Below, piece by piece: positions 17,333 to 26,697 of a stretch of DNA of 64,000 nt (within the stretch, counting starts at the first letter, position 1; each line of letters opens with the position of its first letter). Origin of the DNA: Pontibacillus halophilus JSM 076056 = DSM 19796 (GTDB lineage Bacteria; Bacillota; Bacilli; Bacillales; BH030062); the NCBI RefSeq assembly GCF_000425205.1, contig NZ_AULI01000014.1:16833-80832 (forward strand). The letters are read 5' to 3'. A model generated the notes under the pieces. It was not told the origin of the DNA, searched no databases, and saw only the letters and a program-made list of their open reading frames with translations. Both the position numbers and the translations under genes were made by a program.

Positions 17333-18073
17333 TTACATGACGATTCCGCCATCAACGTGTAACACGTGACCGTGAACATAGTCAGATTCCCTTGAACATA
17401 AGAACAGATAGGCATATGCAACGTCTTTTGGCTTTCCAAGTCTTTGTAGTGGGATTTGAGATTTCAGTTGTTGTACAAGCTCTTTCGGGACAGATTCAAC
17501 CATGGCTGTCTCGGTAAAGCCAGGCGCAACGGCGTTCACGTTAATGCCTTTTCTCCCTAATTCTTTCGCCCATGTCTTTGTCATCCCAATCACGCCAGCT
17601 TTTGCTGCGGCGTAGTTAGTTTGTCCAATATTTCCATAAGCTCCAGAAACGGATGCTGTATTCACAATTTTCCCTTTGCCGGCTTCAGTCATTGTAGGCA
17701 GTACAGCCTGTGTACAATTGAAAACTCCGATTAAATTGACATCAATGACTCGGCGAAATTGCTCTGTCGTCATCTTCTTAAGCATTGCATCATCTGTTAT
17801 TCCAGCATTATTGATTAGACTATCAACTTTCCCATAAATGGATACGGCTTTAGCAACCATTTGAGCTGCACTCTCATGACTCGACACATCCACTACGATA
17901 AACGTAACTTCCAATCCCTCTTCACGCAGGGAAGCCACACGTTCTGCACCCACTTCTTCGTTGTAATCCGCAATGACAACAGAAGCCCCTTCCTCCGCAA
18001 ATGTGCGTGCGGCCTCAAATCCAATCCCGTTCGCACCACCTGTAATGATGGACACATGGTTTGACAGTCTCAC
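17333..18073 (-). CDS. 3-oxoacyl reductase, FabG/PhaB-like SDR
   Basis: A 246-residue classical short-chain dehydrogenase: cofactor motif TGGANGIG, NNAG at about 78-81, catalytic Ser in TASVSG, Tyr-x3-Lys as YAAAKAG, and the C-terminal HVDGGIVM. It should reduce 3-oxoacyl-ACP or acetoacetyl-CoA with NAD(P)H. The GTG start at 18073 lies eight bases after GGGGGAG; the ten residues of the longer frame are not family-like. It is probably not the housekeeping FabG, since that gene normally sits in the fab cluster. Confidence 0.86.
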   Translation of the reverse strand: MRLSNHVSIITGGANGIGFEAARTFAEEGASVVIADYNEEVGAERVASLREEGLEVTFIVVDVSSHESAAQMVAKAVSIYGKVDSLINNAGITDDAMLKKMTTEQFRRVIDVNLIGVFNCTQAVLPTMTEAGKGKIVNTASVSGAYGNIGQTNYAAAKAGVIGMTKTWAKELGRKGINVNAVAPGFTETAMVESVPKELVQQLKSQIPLQRLGKPKDVAYAYLFLCSRESDYVHGHVLHVDGGIVM

Positions 18074-18238
18074 CTGATCATCTCCCCCATCTGTACGTTC
18101 CACTCTTCACCCTTATTTTCTTTTCCTAATTTTAACATACAACATAAGGAAGCACTCCGCTAATTAAAGCATTTTCTTTGCATTCTCCCTTGGTGTCTCG
18201 AAATAATAGACAGTACACTATGACATAAAGGATGAACC

Positions 18239-19243
18239 ATGTTGACCATTAAACTAAGCGTGCTAGACCAGTCGCCCATTATGACGGGTCTAGATGCAAA
18301 GGAAGCATTTCGACAATCTACTGAGTTAGCAAAGCGAACTGATGAGCTTGGTTACTACCGGTATTGGGTCTCTGAACATCACAGCTCTCATAGCCTAGCT
18401 GGTTCTGCACCAGAAATACTCGTTGCCCACCTCGCTGCAAATACAAATCGTATTCGAGTGGGTACAGGTGGAATCTTGCTCCCTCACTACAGCGCCTACA
18501 AGATAGCTGAATCATTTCGTGTACTTGAAAGTCTGTACCCGAACCGGATTGACCTTGGGATTGGCCGTGCACCAGGCGGAATGCCAAATGTTAATTTAGC
18601 CTTAAACAATGGCCGGCATCCGAACGTAGAGCATTATCCAAATCAAATTCGCGAATTGATGGCTTATTTGCACGGAGAAGATCCACATGGTTTAAATGTG
18701 TACGCAACTCCAACAGGAGATACCGTCCCTCCCATTTGGATGCTTGGGTCAAGTGGAACAAGCGCTCGACTTGCAGCAGACATTGGCGCTTCCTATTCCT
18801 TCGCCCATTTCATTAATGGATATGGAGGCACCCGTGCAATGGACCGCTACTTACAGGCCTTTCAACCATCTATTCAACAGAAAGAGCCAAATGGTCTCGT
18901 CTCCATTTTCGCTGTATGTGCAGACACCGAAGAACGAGCGGAAGAGCTTGCTTCCACTTTAGACTTGGCTATTCTACGCATCGAATCTGGAAGAGGGAAC
19001 GAAGGATTTCCAACAGTAGAAGAAGCCAAACAACAGCAGTATTCCGTATTTGAGAAAGAACGTATTCAAGAGAACCGTAGCCGTATGATTGTCGGCTCAC
19101 AACAGCAAGTAAAACAGCAGATTGAAGCGTTAGCGAGCAGTTATTCCGTTGATGAAGTCATGGTGAACACCATTGTTCACCCACTTGAAGACCGAATCCG
19201 TTCTTATGAATTGCTCGCTGAAGCGTTTCAGCTTGAGTCTTAA
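18239..19243 (+). CDS. Luciferase-like FMN-dependent monooxygenase (MsnO8 type)
   Basis: A 334-residue (beta/alpha)8 flavin oxidoreductase of the bacterial luciferase superfamily. Landmarks are VLDQSPI at the start, YWVSEHHSSHSLAGSAPE (about 40-57), RIRVGTGGILLPHY and RIDLGIGRAPGG. B. subtilis has close relatives (YceB, YddN, YwcH) of unknown substrate; it needs reduced FMN from a separate reductase. ATG follows AAAGGATG. Its terminator overlaps the stop codon, so it is monocistronic and not linked to the convergent FabG pair beyond position. Confidence 0.87.
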   Translation: MLTIKLSVLDQSPIMTGLDAKEAFRQSTELAKRTDELGYYRYWVSEHHSSHSLAGSAPEILVAHLAANTNRIRVGTGGILLPHYSAYKIAESFRVLESLYPNRIDLGIGRAPGGMPNVNLALNNGRHPNVEHYPNQIRELMAYLHGEDPHGLNVYATPTGDTVPPIWMLGSSGTSARLAADIGASYSFAHFINGYGGTRAMDRYLQAFQPSIQQKEPNGLVSIFAVCADTEERAEELASTLDLAILRIESGRGNEGFPTVEEAKQQQYSVFEKERIQENRSRMIVGSQQQVKQQIEALASSYSVDEVMVNTIVHPLEDRIRSYELLAEAFQLES

Positions 19244-19275
19244 GTAGAGCGGCTAGAGCCGCTCTACTTTTTTTT
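19243..19275 (+). terminator. Terminator of the luciferase-like gene
   Basis: AGTAGAGCGGC pairs with GCCGCTCTACT followed by eight T; the left arm starts in the stop codon. Confidence 0.92.
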
Positions 19276-19314
19276 AGATAAAGGGATTACAAAGATGAAC
19301 AAGGAGTGAAGGAT

Positions 19315-19959
19315 ATGAAGATTGATCATGTTGTACGGTTTCACCCAGCTCCAGAACGTGCAAACTTAGACCATCCTACCTTACAAATTGCGAATGGTGG
19401 TCATCACCCTTCATGGGGGACGTACAATTCACTTGCCCATTTTCAGAATGATGCCTATATGGAGTGGCTCGGAATTAACGACCCAGAACTTGCGAAAGAG
19501 TGTAAGAATCCTCTAATTCAAGAAACATACGAGGCTTCTAAAAGAAAAGAAGCGTACACGTTCCAACTTGCCCTTCAAACATCTTCCATCACAGATCACA
19601 TCCACCATTGGAACGTAGCTGGCATTCCATTTAAGGGCCCATTTGACGGGAGCCGCAAGACCACAAACGGGGAAATCATTCAATGGTCGATGGCATTTCC
19701 TTGTAGCGAAGAGGTATTTCTTCCCTTCTTCATAGAGTGGAAACATACGACTGCTCCTGATCCTACACATGTAAACAAACGCCCGCTCTCCCCTATTCAA
19801 ATTGTACTTCCAAATCTTGATCAAACGTTTGATCAGTGGTCTAAACTCTCTCCATATATGAGTTTGACCCGCTCACATGACTCCTTTCATTGCACCCTTC
19901 TGAATGGAAGCTTGCATGTTTCTAGAAGAAATGAATTCGCTATCCACGTCCCTTTCTAA
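19315..19959 (+). CDS. Glyoxalase-like (VOC) domain protein
   Basis: A 214-residue protein beginning MKIDHVVRF and with GGHHPSWGTYNSLAHF near residues 27-42, the pattern of the glyoxalase-like domain group (two fused VOC units with a putative metal or substrate site). Its second half continues with an ordinary but poorly conserved VOC repeat. Function unknown. ATG at 19315 follows AAGGAG by eight bases; a GTG three codons earlier is part of this site. Confidence 0.75.
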   Translation: MKIDHVVRFHPAPERANLDHPTLQIANGGHHPSWGTYNSLAHFQNDAYMEWLGINDPELAKECKNPLIQETYEASKRKEAYTFQLALQTSSITDHIHHWNVAGIPFKGPFDGSRKTTNGEIIQWSMAFPCSEEVFLPFFIEWKHTTAPDPTHVNKRPLSPIQIVLPNLDQTFDQWSKLSPYMSLTRSHDSFHCTLLNGSLHVSRRNEFAIHVPF

Positions 19960-20068
19960 ATAAATCCTTTATATAGAGTCATCTTCCTCTTAATCCTCTT
20001 TCCCCTTTATCCGATATAAAGAAGGGTACGTACATAGATGACAACACTTAAGACAAAGGGGATTTAAG

Positions 20069-21019
20069 ATGATGAAGCACGTATTACGCATCAGTTTCAT
20101 GATGTTGCTCCTGTTCATCTCTGCTTGTTCAGCCAATGCTACAGATGAAAGCTCTGTGCCAAGCGTTGGACTGCTGACGACGGAGTCTGGACTAGGAGAT
20201 GGATCATTTAGTGATTCTGCTCTACAGGGGTTGGAACGAGCAAGAGAGGAACTCGAGGTGACATTTGATTACCGCGAACCACTAGATGGAGACTATGAAG
20301 CGAGTCTACGAGAATTAATTGAACGTGACCACGCGTTAATTATAGGCCTTGCCTATCAAACACAGCCGGCCATCGAGAAACTGGCCGAAGAATATCCTGA
20401 CCAGCAATTTGCCATTATTGATAGTGTATCTGAACTTCCAAATGTATCCTCCATCACATTCAAAGAAAACGAAGGAAGCTATTTAATAGGACTGATTGCA
20501 GGAATGCGTACGGAAACGAATGAGGTTGGCTTTATCGGTGGAGAAGACACCGAGGTGATTCAACGCTTTGAAACTGGATTTGTTAATGGCGTGAAAGACG
20601 CCAATAAAGAGGCAACCATTCAAACGACGTACACAGGATCCTTCGATGATGACCAACTGGGAGCTGAAGCAGCAAGAAAGATGATTGAGCAAGATGCTGA
20701 CTTTCTGTTCCCTGTTGCTGGCTATACCGGACTAGGTGTACTCGAAGAAGCCCAGAAAAGCAATATCTATGCATTTGGTGTGGATTCGGACCAATTCTTC
20801 CTCGCTGAGAAAGCCGTTGTTACGTCCATGTTGAAACGAATTGATAACGCAGTCTATGACTTGGCTAAATCCGTTGCGGATAAAGAAAGCCTGACTGGAG
20901 ACCATACAGTACTTGGATTGAAAGAGGATGGAGTTGGACTGGCTCCCATCCGTTTAATACAATTAACGAACGAAGAACAAGAGACGCTTGATGCCGCATT
21001 GAAAGAAGGGGAGGAATAA
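20069..21019 (+). CDS. BMP-family solute-binding lipoprotein (Med/PnrA-like)
   Basis: A 316-residue lipoprotein with lipobox ISAC (Cys20). The mature part is a periplasmic-binding-type fold of the basic membrane protein family: GLLTTESGLGDGSFSDSALQGL, then FKENEGSYLIGLIAGM and VGFIGGEDTEVIQRF are the family signatures, and GVDSDQ marks the ligand pocket. Relatives bind purine nucleosides. The gene lies three bases before a chemoreceptor gene and no ABC permease is near, so it likely works as a ligand-sensing partner of that receptor (inference). Confidence 0.88.
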   Translation: MMKHVLRISFMMLLLFISACSANATDESSVPSVGLLTTESGLGDGSFSDSALQGLERAREELEVTFDYREPLDGDYEASLRELIERDHALIIGLAYQTQPAIEKLAEEYPDQQFAIIDSVSELPNVSSITFKENEGSYLIGLIAGMRTETNEVGFIGGEDTEVIQRFETGFVNGVKDANKEATIQTTYTGSFDDDQLGAEAARKMIEQDADFLFPVAGYTGLGVLEEAQKSNIYAFGVDSDQFFLAEKAVVTSMLKRIDNAVYDLAKSVADKESLTGDHTVLGLKEDGVGLAPIRLIQLTNEEQETLDAALKEGEE

Positions 21020-21022
21020 GCG

Positions 21023-22678
21023 ATGACAATTAGAAAACGAATTATTCTCTTATCCTCCATCCCACTCGTACTAAGTTTGGCGCTCATTGGTGTTATTGTC
21101 TTTCAGATGGTTGGCGTACAGCAAAGCAATACGAACAATGCCCAAATTCTAATGGATGTTGAAAGTCTAGAAGGGGACATGGTTTCCTCAAGGCAAGCGT
21201 TGATGAACTACGCTGTAAATCCTTCAGAAGCCAATCGCAGAGAAGCATCTAGTCTTCTTGAGAGTTTGTCAGAGGAAATGACTGCTGTAGGAGATAGCAT
21301 CGTAACGAGCGATCAATTGTATTGGCATGAACGAATGTCTACGAAATTCGAGGAACTGAAGACGATTACAAAGAACGCATTAAGCGCTGGACAGAACAAC
21401 GAGGTGAAACGTCAAGCTGCCCGGACATCTGGACTCATGAATGACGTCATTATGCTGAAGGTTGCTTCACAACAATGGTTTGACGGGAAGCAGAACGAGG
21501 CAAAGCAAGCAATTGGAGGTTTATTGGTCTTTACAGGGATTGCAAGTGTTGTCTTAATCGTGATCTCCATCCTTGCATCTTGGAGGCTGAGTACGTCTAT
21601 TGGCAGCCCATTGAAGCAGCTCTCGCACTATGCTGAAACGATCGCGAATGGAGATTTAACCGTTCAAGTTGATGTTAAGACTTCAACAAAGAACGAAATT
21701 GGGCAGCTAAGCGAAGCCTTCCGCATGATGGTGGATAACTTAAGAACAACGGTTATGGCCATCGAGAAGGTTGGAACGCAAGTACGCCAATTTAGCACAG
21801 ATGTAACGAATGAGATGAACACATTAACAGAAAGTACGTCCCAAGTGGCTGTATCAACCGATGAGCTTGCTCAAGGTAGCCAATCGATTGCAAGTGACAT
21901 TCAAGATGCGACTCAGCTCGTAAGTCAAATGAATGACCAGTTCACATCAAACCTCGACCGCTCTCAACACTCAAGGGAATCGAGTGAACATGCCCTTCAA
22001 AGTGTTCAATCGGGGCAGGTGCAAATACAAAAGCAGCGACAGCTAATGGAAGACAGCGTCGAGGCCACAAGTGAGATTACTCATTCTGTTCAATCGTTTG
22101 TTCACTATACAGAAGACATCGTAAAGACTGCGCAAGTGGTGAATGACATTGCAAGTCAGACGAACTTGCTAGCATTAAACGCAGCGATTGAAGCCGCCCG
22201 CGCTGGTGAACAAGGAAAAGGGTTCGCGGTTGTAGCGGACGAAATTCGAAAGCTAGCCGACCAATCTACATCGGCTACGAATCAAATCTTTACGATGGTC
22301 GATCAAATTAAATCAGGTATATTATCTATACAATCCATTTCGGAACAATCATCCGCACTCGTGTCTGAACAGAACGAGACCTTAACGGATACAGAAGCCG
22401 TGTTTACAGAGATTAACGATAACGTTCACAACATCTTCTCCCATTTAAGTGACTTAGCCACTGGAATGGATGAATCAAGTACGATGAACAGTCAAGTTGC
22501 TTCTGCAATGGAGAATGTCAGCGCCGTCACAGAAGAAACCGCAGCTGGAACAGAAGAGATCTCCGCATCAGCAGAAGAACAACAACGCTCGTTCCACCAA
22601 GTACAAGGACAGGTACAAGACCTTCAATCTATGATTCAAGATTTAGAGAAACAGCTCAACCAATTTAAATTAACCTAA
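21023..22678 (+). CDS. Methyl-accepting chemotaxis protein
   Basis: A 551-residue transmembrane receptor. Helix 1 is at 8-30 and helix 2 at 164-186; the outside part between them (about 133 residues) looks all-helical, four-helix-bundle type. HAMP is at about 187-241 and the signalling hairpin follows, with the invariant tip region near [20 protein letters not shown]. Gln/Glu pairs in helices flank possible methylation sites. It passes signals to CheA/CheW. The ATG follows GGGAGGA within the preceding gene, which couples translation with the BMP lipoprotein. Confidence 0.93.
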   Translation: MTIRKRIILLSSIPLVLSLALIGVIVFQMVGVQQSNTNNAQILMDVESLEGDMVSSRQALMNYAVNPSEANRREASSLLESLSEEMTAVGDSIVTSDQLYWHERMSTKFEELKTITKNALSAGQNNEVKRQAARTSGLMNDVIMLKVASQQWFDGKQNEAKQAIGGLLVFTGIASVVLIVISILASWRLSTSIGSPLKQLSHYAETIANGDLTVQVDVKTSTKNEIGQLSEAFRMMVDNLRTTVMAIEKVGTQVRQFSTDVTNEMNTLTESTSQVAVSTDELAQGSQSIASDIQDATQLVSQMNDQFTSNLDRSQHSRESSEHALQSVQSGQVQIQKQRQLMEDSVEATSEITHSVQSFVHYTEDIVKTAQVVNDIASQTNLLALNAAIEAARAGEQGKGFAVVADEIRKLADQSTSATNQIFTMVDQIKSGILSIQSISEQSSALVSEQNETLTDTEAVFTEINDNVHNIFSHLSDLATGMDESSTMNSQVASAMENVSAVTEETAAGTEEISASAEEQQRSFHQVQGQVQDLQSMIQDLEKQLNQFKLT

Positions 22679-22682
22679 CAAC

Positions 22683-22708
22683 AAAGCCAGAGCTATGCTC
22701 TGGCTTTT
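22683..22708. terminator. Terminator, chemoreceptor / DUF2164 gene
   Basis: AAAGCCAGAGC, loop TAT, GCTCTGGCTTT, then TTAC; five bases after the chemoreceptor stop and touching the end of the convergent gene. Confidence 0.88.
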
Positions 22709-22967
22709 ACTTTATACGCGGACGTCTAGGGGGGAGAATCTCCAAGGCGCTGATATCTTCATCCACACCCATCATCTTCTCTTCAATAAGTCGCTTCGCA
22801 TCTACGAGTCCTTTATTGTAATAATAACGCCCAATCTCTTCATCAATCATAGCAAAGAACTGTTCTGTCCCGATTATTCCCAACTCTTCCCCGCGCTCTT
22901 GTTCGAAAAAACGCTGAATGATTGATTGAATATCGTTCTTCTCATCCATAGTCAGCTTTACAGTCAT
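22707..22967 (-). CDS. DUF2164 family protein
   Basis: An 86-residue protein with the DUF2164 pattern: IQSIIQRFFEQERGEELG, then FFAMIDEEIGRYYYNKGLVDA. It ends with a Pro/Arg-rich tail. Function is unknown. The ATG follows GAAGGAAG and the gene begins inside the last codons of the GNAT gene, overlapping by 26 bases, so both are translated from one mRNA. Confidence 0.8.
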   Translation of the reverse strand: MTVKLTMDEKNDIQSIIQRFFEQERGEELGIIGTEQFFAMIDEEIGRYYYNKGLVDAKRLIEEKMMGVDEDISALEILPPRRPRIK

Positions 22968-23430
22968 CTTCCTTCTCTCCTCGTAACTCTTTGCGCATCA
23001 TAATGGAACCTTCTTTCATGAGACCTGATGCGTTCTCTTCTGTTTCATCGATACGTGTGAAGCCAAGTTTCTCGTGATACTGAATCGAGCCTTCATTCGA
23101 TGCAAGTGTTGTGCAGTGTACTTCCTTGCACCCTTTCTCATACACGGCTTGAAAGAAACGTTTGTAGAGACTTGAGGCAAGTCCTTGCCTACGATAGCGT
23201 GGGTCGATTCCGATTAAGTAGAGGTAAGCATAAGTTGGGGTAGACCTGGAAGGGAAACCTATAAGAAACCCGATTACTTCGTGGTTGTCCTGAATAACGT
23301 AACTGCTATCCCGAAATTGGTAGAAGAAAAATCGCGGTAAAACAGAATGCATCTCTTCACCGCCCCACCACTCATTCATCTTGTCCACTACAATCTCATA
23401 GTCTTCACTTTGTACATTTCTAGTAAACAT
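22942..23430 (-). CDS. GNAT-family N-acetyltransferase
   Basis: A 162-residue acetyltransferase. The acetyl-CoA loop is RYRRQGLASSLY (about 84-95), preceded by YLIGIDP and followed by ASNEGSIQYHEKLGF, the usual C-terminal motif. It transfers acetyl groups to an amine of an unknown small molecule or protein. ATG at 23430 follows GGGAGGG; 25 residues in the longer frame overlap the upstream methyltransferase and lack family character. It is the middle gene of a methyltransferase-GNAT-DUF2164 unit. Confidence 0.86.
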   Translation of the reverse strand: MFTRNVQSEDYEIVVDKMNEWWGGEEMHSVLPRFFFYQFRDSSYVIQDNHEVIGFLIGFPSRSTPTYAYLYLIGIDPRYRRQGLASSLYKRFFQAVYEKGCKEVHCTTLASNEGSIQYHEKLGFTRIDETEENASGLMKEGSIMMRKELRGEKEDDCKADYG

Positions 23431-23488
23431 TCCCAACCCTCCCTTTTGTATACTGTAGCATACATTAAGGGTCTTGTTGCATATCTGT

Positions 23489-24097
23489 CTATGCTTTCTC
23501 TCCACGAGATGCTACCACGCACGTCACATTTGTCGGCTCGTCATCCTTCAGATAAATGGAAATCCCGTTGTAACCCGCTTGAGTTAAGAGTGAATGAATT
23601 TGTTCCCCTAAATTGTGCGACGTCTCATCTGTTGCGCCCTTTTCATGGGGTTGAACGGTAATGGCAATTCTTCCATTAGGCGCTAGACGCTGCCGTATTT
23701 GTGTTAGCGTCTTCACAGGATTCTTCCAATACGTAATATTATTAATGGCAAGCACCTTATCAAAGGTGCCCTCCAGCTGACAGACAAGTCCCGCCTCTCC
23801 TTCGTAGAGCTCAACTCGCCCTTCGTGCAAGTATTGACGGTTACGCTTTGAGGCTTGGTCAACCATATCTCCTGATGGGTCAATTCCCGTGACATTTACC
23901 TCACGCTGCTGTTCACATAAATGTTGGATACAATAACCAGGTCCGAAGCCAATCTCCAGTACACGATCATCTTCTTTAATATCTAGAAACGAAGACGTCC
24001 ATTCATTAATGGCTGCATTCTCTTTATACATAAAGGTCCCAGCTAGTTTACCGATTAACCCTTTAGGCTTTGAAAACTGGGAAAATAGGAATCCCAT
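23489..24097 (-). CDS. Class I SAM-dependent methyltransferase
   Basis: A 202-residue methyltransferase of the UbiE-like type with motif I VLEIGFGPGYCIQHL (about 47-61), acidic GIDPSGDMV and motif NNITYWKNP, then LAPNGRIAITVQP. The N-terminus MGFLFSQFSKPKG and the MYKENAAINEW segment are typical of small cytosolic methyltransferases in Bacillus. ATG at 24097 follows AAAAAGGAG. Substrate unknown; first gene of a three-gene unit. Confidence 0.85.
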   Translation of the reverse strand: MGFLFSQFSKPKGLIGKLAGTFMYKENAAINEWTSSFLDIKEDDRVLEIGFGPGYCIQHLCEQQREVNVTGIDPSGDMVDQASKRNRQYLHEGRVELYEGEAGLVCQLEGTFDKVLAINNITYWKNPVKTLTQIRQRLAPNGRIAITVQPHEKGATDETSHNLGEQIHSLLTQAGYNGISIYLKDDEPTNVTCVVASRGEKA

Positions 24098-24224
24098 CGA
24101 TGACACTCCTTTTTTACTTTTTGTATACCCTCTTGGTTTCAATTTATACACGTGAACTTTCGGTCATAAAGTACATTTGTGTAACATGTATTGAAGTAAC
24201 TAGCCATTTCTGGAGGTGGAGAAG

Positions 24225-24893
24225 ATGTATAGAGGTTCCATTCCTCAAGCTTCAATGCGCGCTACATCCGACCGGACTTTATTTGTTAGTGGATCAGGTA
24301 TCGTACAAGCTGAGCCCGACCTCGCTAACATTCAACTTGGTGTGGTTACACAAGACCAAGAGCTCACAACCGCCCAACAGCAAAACGGGCAACGAATGAA
24401 CGACGTCATGGCTGCCCTCACCAAGCTTGGTATTGATGCGGAGGATATTCAAACGGTAGATTATACGATTTACCCTCAATACGATTATATTGATGGGAAG
24501 CAGGAATTCAGCGGCTATCAAGTGACTCACACTATATCCGTTACGATTAAACAACTGGACCAGACTGGACTTGTGATTGATACAGGGGTGGCCAATGGCG
24601 CGAATCGAGTTTCCAACATCCAATTTACCCTACAGGACCCCGAACTCTATTATGAACAAGCCTTAACTGCGGCTTTGAAGGACGCTATTCAAAAGGCTAA
24701 CCTGATTAGTAGTGAGCTTCAGCTCCAGCTGGACCCTGTCCCAACAAAGATTGTGGAACGAACTCAATCCACTCCCGCTCCCTACCAAACCCTTACGAAA
24801 GCAGAAGCAGCCGCACCACCAAGTACATCGATTGAACCAGGTCAACTTCAAATCACCGCGAATGTGGATACCACATTTCAGTATTTGGCTTAG
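24225..24893 (+). CDS. SIMPL domain (DUF541) protein, no signal peptide
   Basis: A 222-residue protein with a SIMPL domain from about residue 20 to the end: VSGSGIVQAEPDLANIQLGV, then IQTVDYTIYPQYDY and YQVTHTISVTIK. SIMPL proteins are usually exported or periplasmic and tied to oxidative stress tolerance (E. coli YggE); this one has no evident signal peptide or membrane segment, so it may be cytosolic. ATG at 24225 follows GGAGG by eight bases. It stands 73 bases before the YetJ-like gene on the same strand. Confidence 0.82.
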   Translation: MYRGSIPQASMRATSDRTLFVSGSGIVQAEPDLANIQLGVVTQDQELTTAQQQNGQRMNDVMAALTKLGIDAEDIQTVDYTIYPQYDYIDGKQEFSGYQVTHTISVTIKQLDQTGLVIDTGVANGANRVSNIQFTLQDPELYYEQALTAALKDAIQKANLISSELQLQLDPVPTKIVERTQSTPAPYQTLTKAEAAAPPSTSIEPGQLQITANVDTTFQYLA

Positions 24894-24966
24894 CGATGAA
24901 ACCTTCTCATGTTATCAGCCGTATACAGGAGGACATCTAGATAGATTGATTAAAGGAGATTGAATC

Positions 24967-25599
24967 ATGAACAACACGAACCAACAATTACTCGGAAAAG
25001 TACTCAGTACCTTCACGCTTTCCCTCGCATTTGCGTGTATCGGTTTATGGGTTGGACAATACGTGCCACCAGCACTCTTCCTTCCACTTGTCATACTTGA
25101 ATTTGCGATGCTGCTTTTTGCTTTCTTTCTAAGAAAGGCTAAGAAAGTCGGCTACTTCTTCCTCTATTTGTTCACGAGTATATCTGGGATGACCATGTAT
25201 CCTGCTATCTCGTTCTACATTAGTTCCATAGGTGCAACTACCGTGCTCATCATACTTGGTGTAACGACATTGATTTTTATCGCACTGTCCTTGTATGCAT
25301 GGACAACAAAACGCGATCTAAGCTTTCTTGGAGGCATCTTGTTTAGCGCCTTACTTGCCCTGTTGTTGGTATGGCTTCTCCACGTTATCTTTGACTTTGG
25401 AAGTAGTGCGGTATTAGTCATCACCATCATTAGTATTATTCTGTTCTCTGGCTTTATCATTTATGACATTAACCAGATCAAACACCGTTCATTTACGAAA
25501 GAAGACGTACCGTTACTAGCCCTGAATCTTTATATCAACTTCATTAATCTGTTCTTAGACTTGCTTCGCCTTGTGAATATCTTTAAGAATAATGACTAA
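24967..25599 (+). CDS. Bax inhibitor-1 family membrane protein, YetJ-like
   Basis: A 210-residue protein with seven hydrophobic helices. The BI-1 landmarks are near the C-terminus: FIIYDINQIKH with Asp167 and LNLYINFINLFLDLLRLV with Asp198, the pair of aspartates that forms the pH latch in B. subtilis YetJ, a calcium leak channel. ATG follows AAAGGAG. Ion transport is inferred from the family. A shared terminator follows. Confidence 0.88.
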   Translation: MNNTNQQLLGKVLSTFTLSLAFACIGLWVGQYVPPALFLPLVILEFAMLLFAFFLRKAKKVGYFFLYLFTSISGMTMYPAISFYISSIGATTVLIILGVTTLIFIALSLYAWTTKRDLSFLGGILFSALLALLLVWLLHVIFDFGSSAVLVITIISIILFSGFIIYDINQIKHRSFTKEDVPLLALNLYINFINLFLDLLRLVNIFKNND

Positions 25600-25660
25600 T
25601 TGCAAGTAAGGACTAGGGGTTAGTTGTAGAACAGCAGCCTAGATTACTATACCTACGACA

Positions 25661-25690
25661 AAAAAAGCTACCTTATAGGTAGCTTTTTCT
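25661..25690. terminator. Bidirectional terminator, YetJ-like / MerR genes
   Basis: AAAAAAGCTACCT and AGGTAGCTTTTT with a four-base loop between convergent genes. Confidence 0.9.
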
Positions 25691-25735
25691 TTAGGTCGAA
25701 AAGACTGTGTGCTTAAACAGCTCAGAGTTCGGTTT

Positions 25736-26497
25736 TCATAAGTTATGAGATGCGTATTCCTTCATGGCTTGTCGCAAGTATTCAGCCAAGTGCGGGTGAA
25801 CGCGGTCATAGTTTCTCTTGAAGTCTGGGTGGGTGACGTATAACTCTCCTAACCCTTCATAAACTTCCTTCGTTGGGGTGTAGAAGGCATTAATCCAGTT
25901 GTAGTGCTCTACTACAAGCTGTTGGGCTCTCTTCCCCTCTGGCGCTTCCCCTTCTTCAATAAGCTCGGCGAAGCGTCGATTTAATTCTTTATTCTTTTCC
26001 TTCATTTCATCAAACTCTTCTTTCTTCCAAGACTTGATGTTATTCCAAGATTCCTTAATCAATCCTTCTGCATCCGGGCCATATTCCTTGATTAGTTCAC
26101 GTTCATACTCCTGTTGTTGTTCCTTTTGGAAACCGTCGAACATTTCTTTCGGGTTCATCATCCATTCTCCCTTCTTCGCTTCAATCGTTCGGTCGATTGT
26201 ATCAACCAGTTGCTGAAGACGTTCTGCTTTCTGAACGAGGTGCTTGCGATGGGTTTTCAATGCTTGAATGACATGGAAATCCTGCTCTTGGAGCAGCTCA
26301 CGAATTGTCTCAAGGTTCATGCCTAATTCCCGAAAGAATAAGACCTGCTGCAACAACTCCAGCTCCCGCTCCTCATAATAACGGTATCCATTTTCTCCCT
26401 TGTACGCAGGCATTAGCAATCCAATCTCGTCGTAATAATGCAACGTTCTAACGCTCACCCCAGATAACCCTGCAACTTCTTTCACGGTATATGCCAT
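25736..26497 (-). CDS. MerR-family regulator with TipAS domain (Mta-like)
   Basis: A 253-residue regulator: MerR winged helix at 1-70 (VKEVAGLSGVSVRTLHYYDE, GYRYYEERELELLQQ), a long dimerisation coiled coil at about 75-115, and a TipAS-type ligand domain to the end (GPDAEGLIKESWNNI, then HYNWINAFYTPTKEVYEGLG). B. subtilis Mta has this layout and activates multidrug efflux genes; TipA binds thiopeptides. ATG follows AGGAGGTGA. No efflux gene is adjacent, and the divergent operon has its own Crp-type operator, so the target is unknown, though the 200-base shared gap could hold its site. Confidence 0.86.
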   Translation of the reverse strand: MAYTVKEVAGLSGVSVRTLHYYDEIGLLMPAYKGENGYRYYEERELELLQQVLFFRELGMNLETIRELLQEQDFHVIQALKTHRKHLVQKAERLQQLVDTIDRTIEAKKGEWMMNPKEMFDGFQKEQQQEYERELIKEYGPDAEGLIKESWNNIKSWKKEEFDEMKEKNKELNRRFAELIEEGEAPEGKRAQQLVVEHYNWINAFYTPTKEVYEGLGELYVTHPDFKRNYDRVHPHLAEYLRQAMKEYASHNL

Positions 26498-26627
26498 CGA
26501 ATCACCTCCTATAAATGAATGTAAGGGATAACGGAACGTGAGGGTCAATTACCTTTTTAGGAATGGTTTCGTAAACGATTCATAAGTTCTTTCAAAAACC
26601 GTTAATGTTACACTAAATATACAGCTG

Positions 26628-26671
26628 TGTAACGTAGCTTACAGTAAATAGGTATAGAATATTTATATAAT
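26628..26671 (+). promoter_or_regulatory. Crp/Fnr-type operator and -10 box of the ynj-like operon
   Basis: Palindrome TGTAACGTAGCTTACA at 26628-26643 (half sites TGTAA/TTACA, six-base spacer) lies 38 bases, start to start, before TATAAT at 26666-26671. No good -35 box is present; the palindrome occupies its place, centred at about -42.5. This is the class II activator arrangement. An additional inverted pair TTACAC/GTGTAA overlaps it upstream (26608-26632). The same operator recurs at 34338 and 53360. Confidence 0.75.
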
Positions 26672-26697
26672 GAGACTATCATGTTGGAGGTCAAGAA

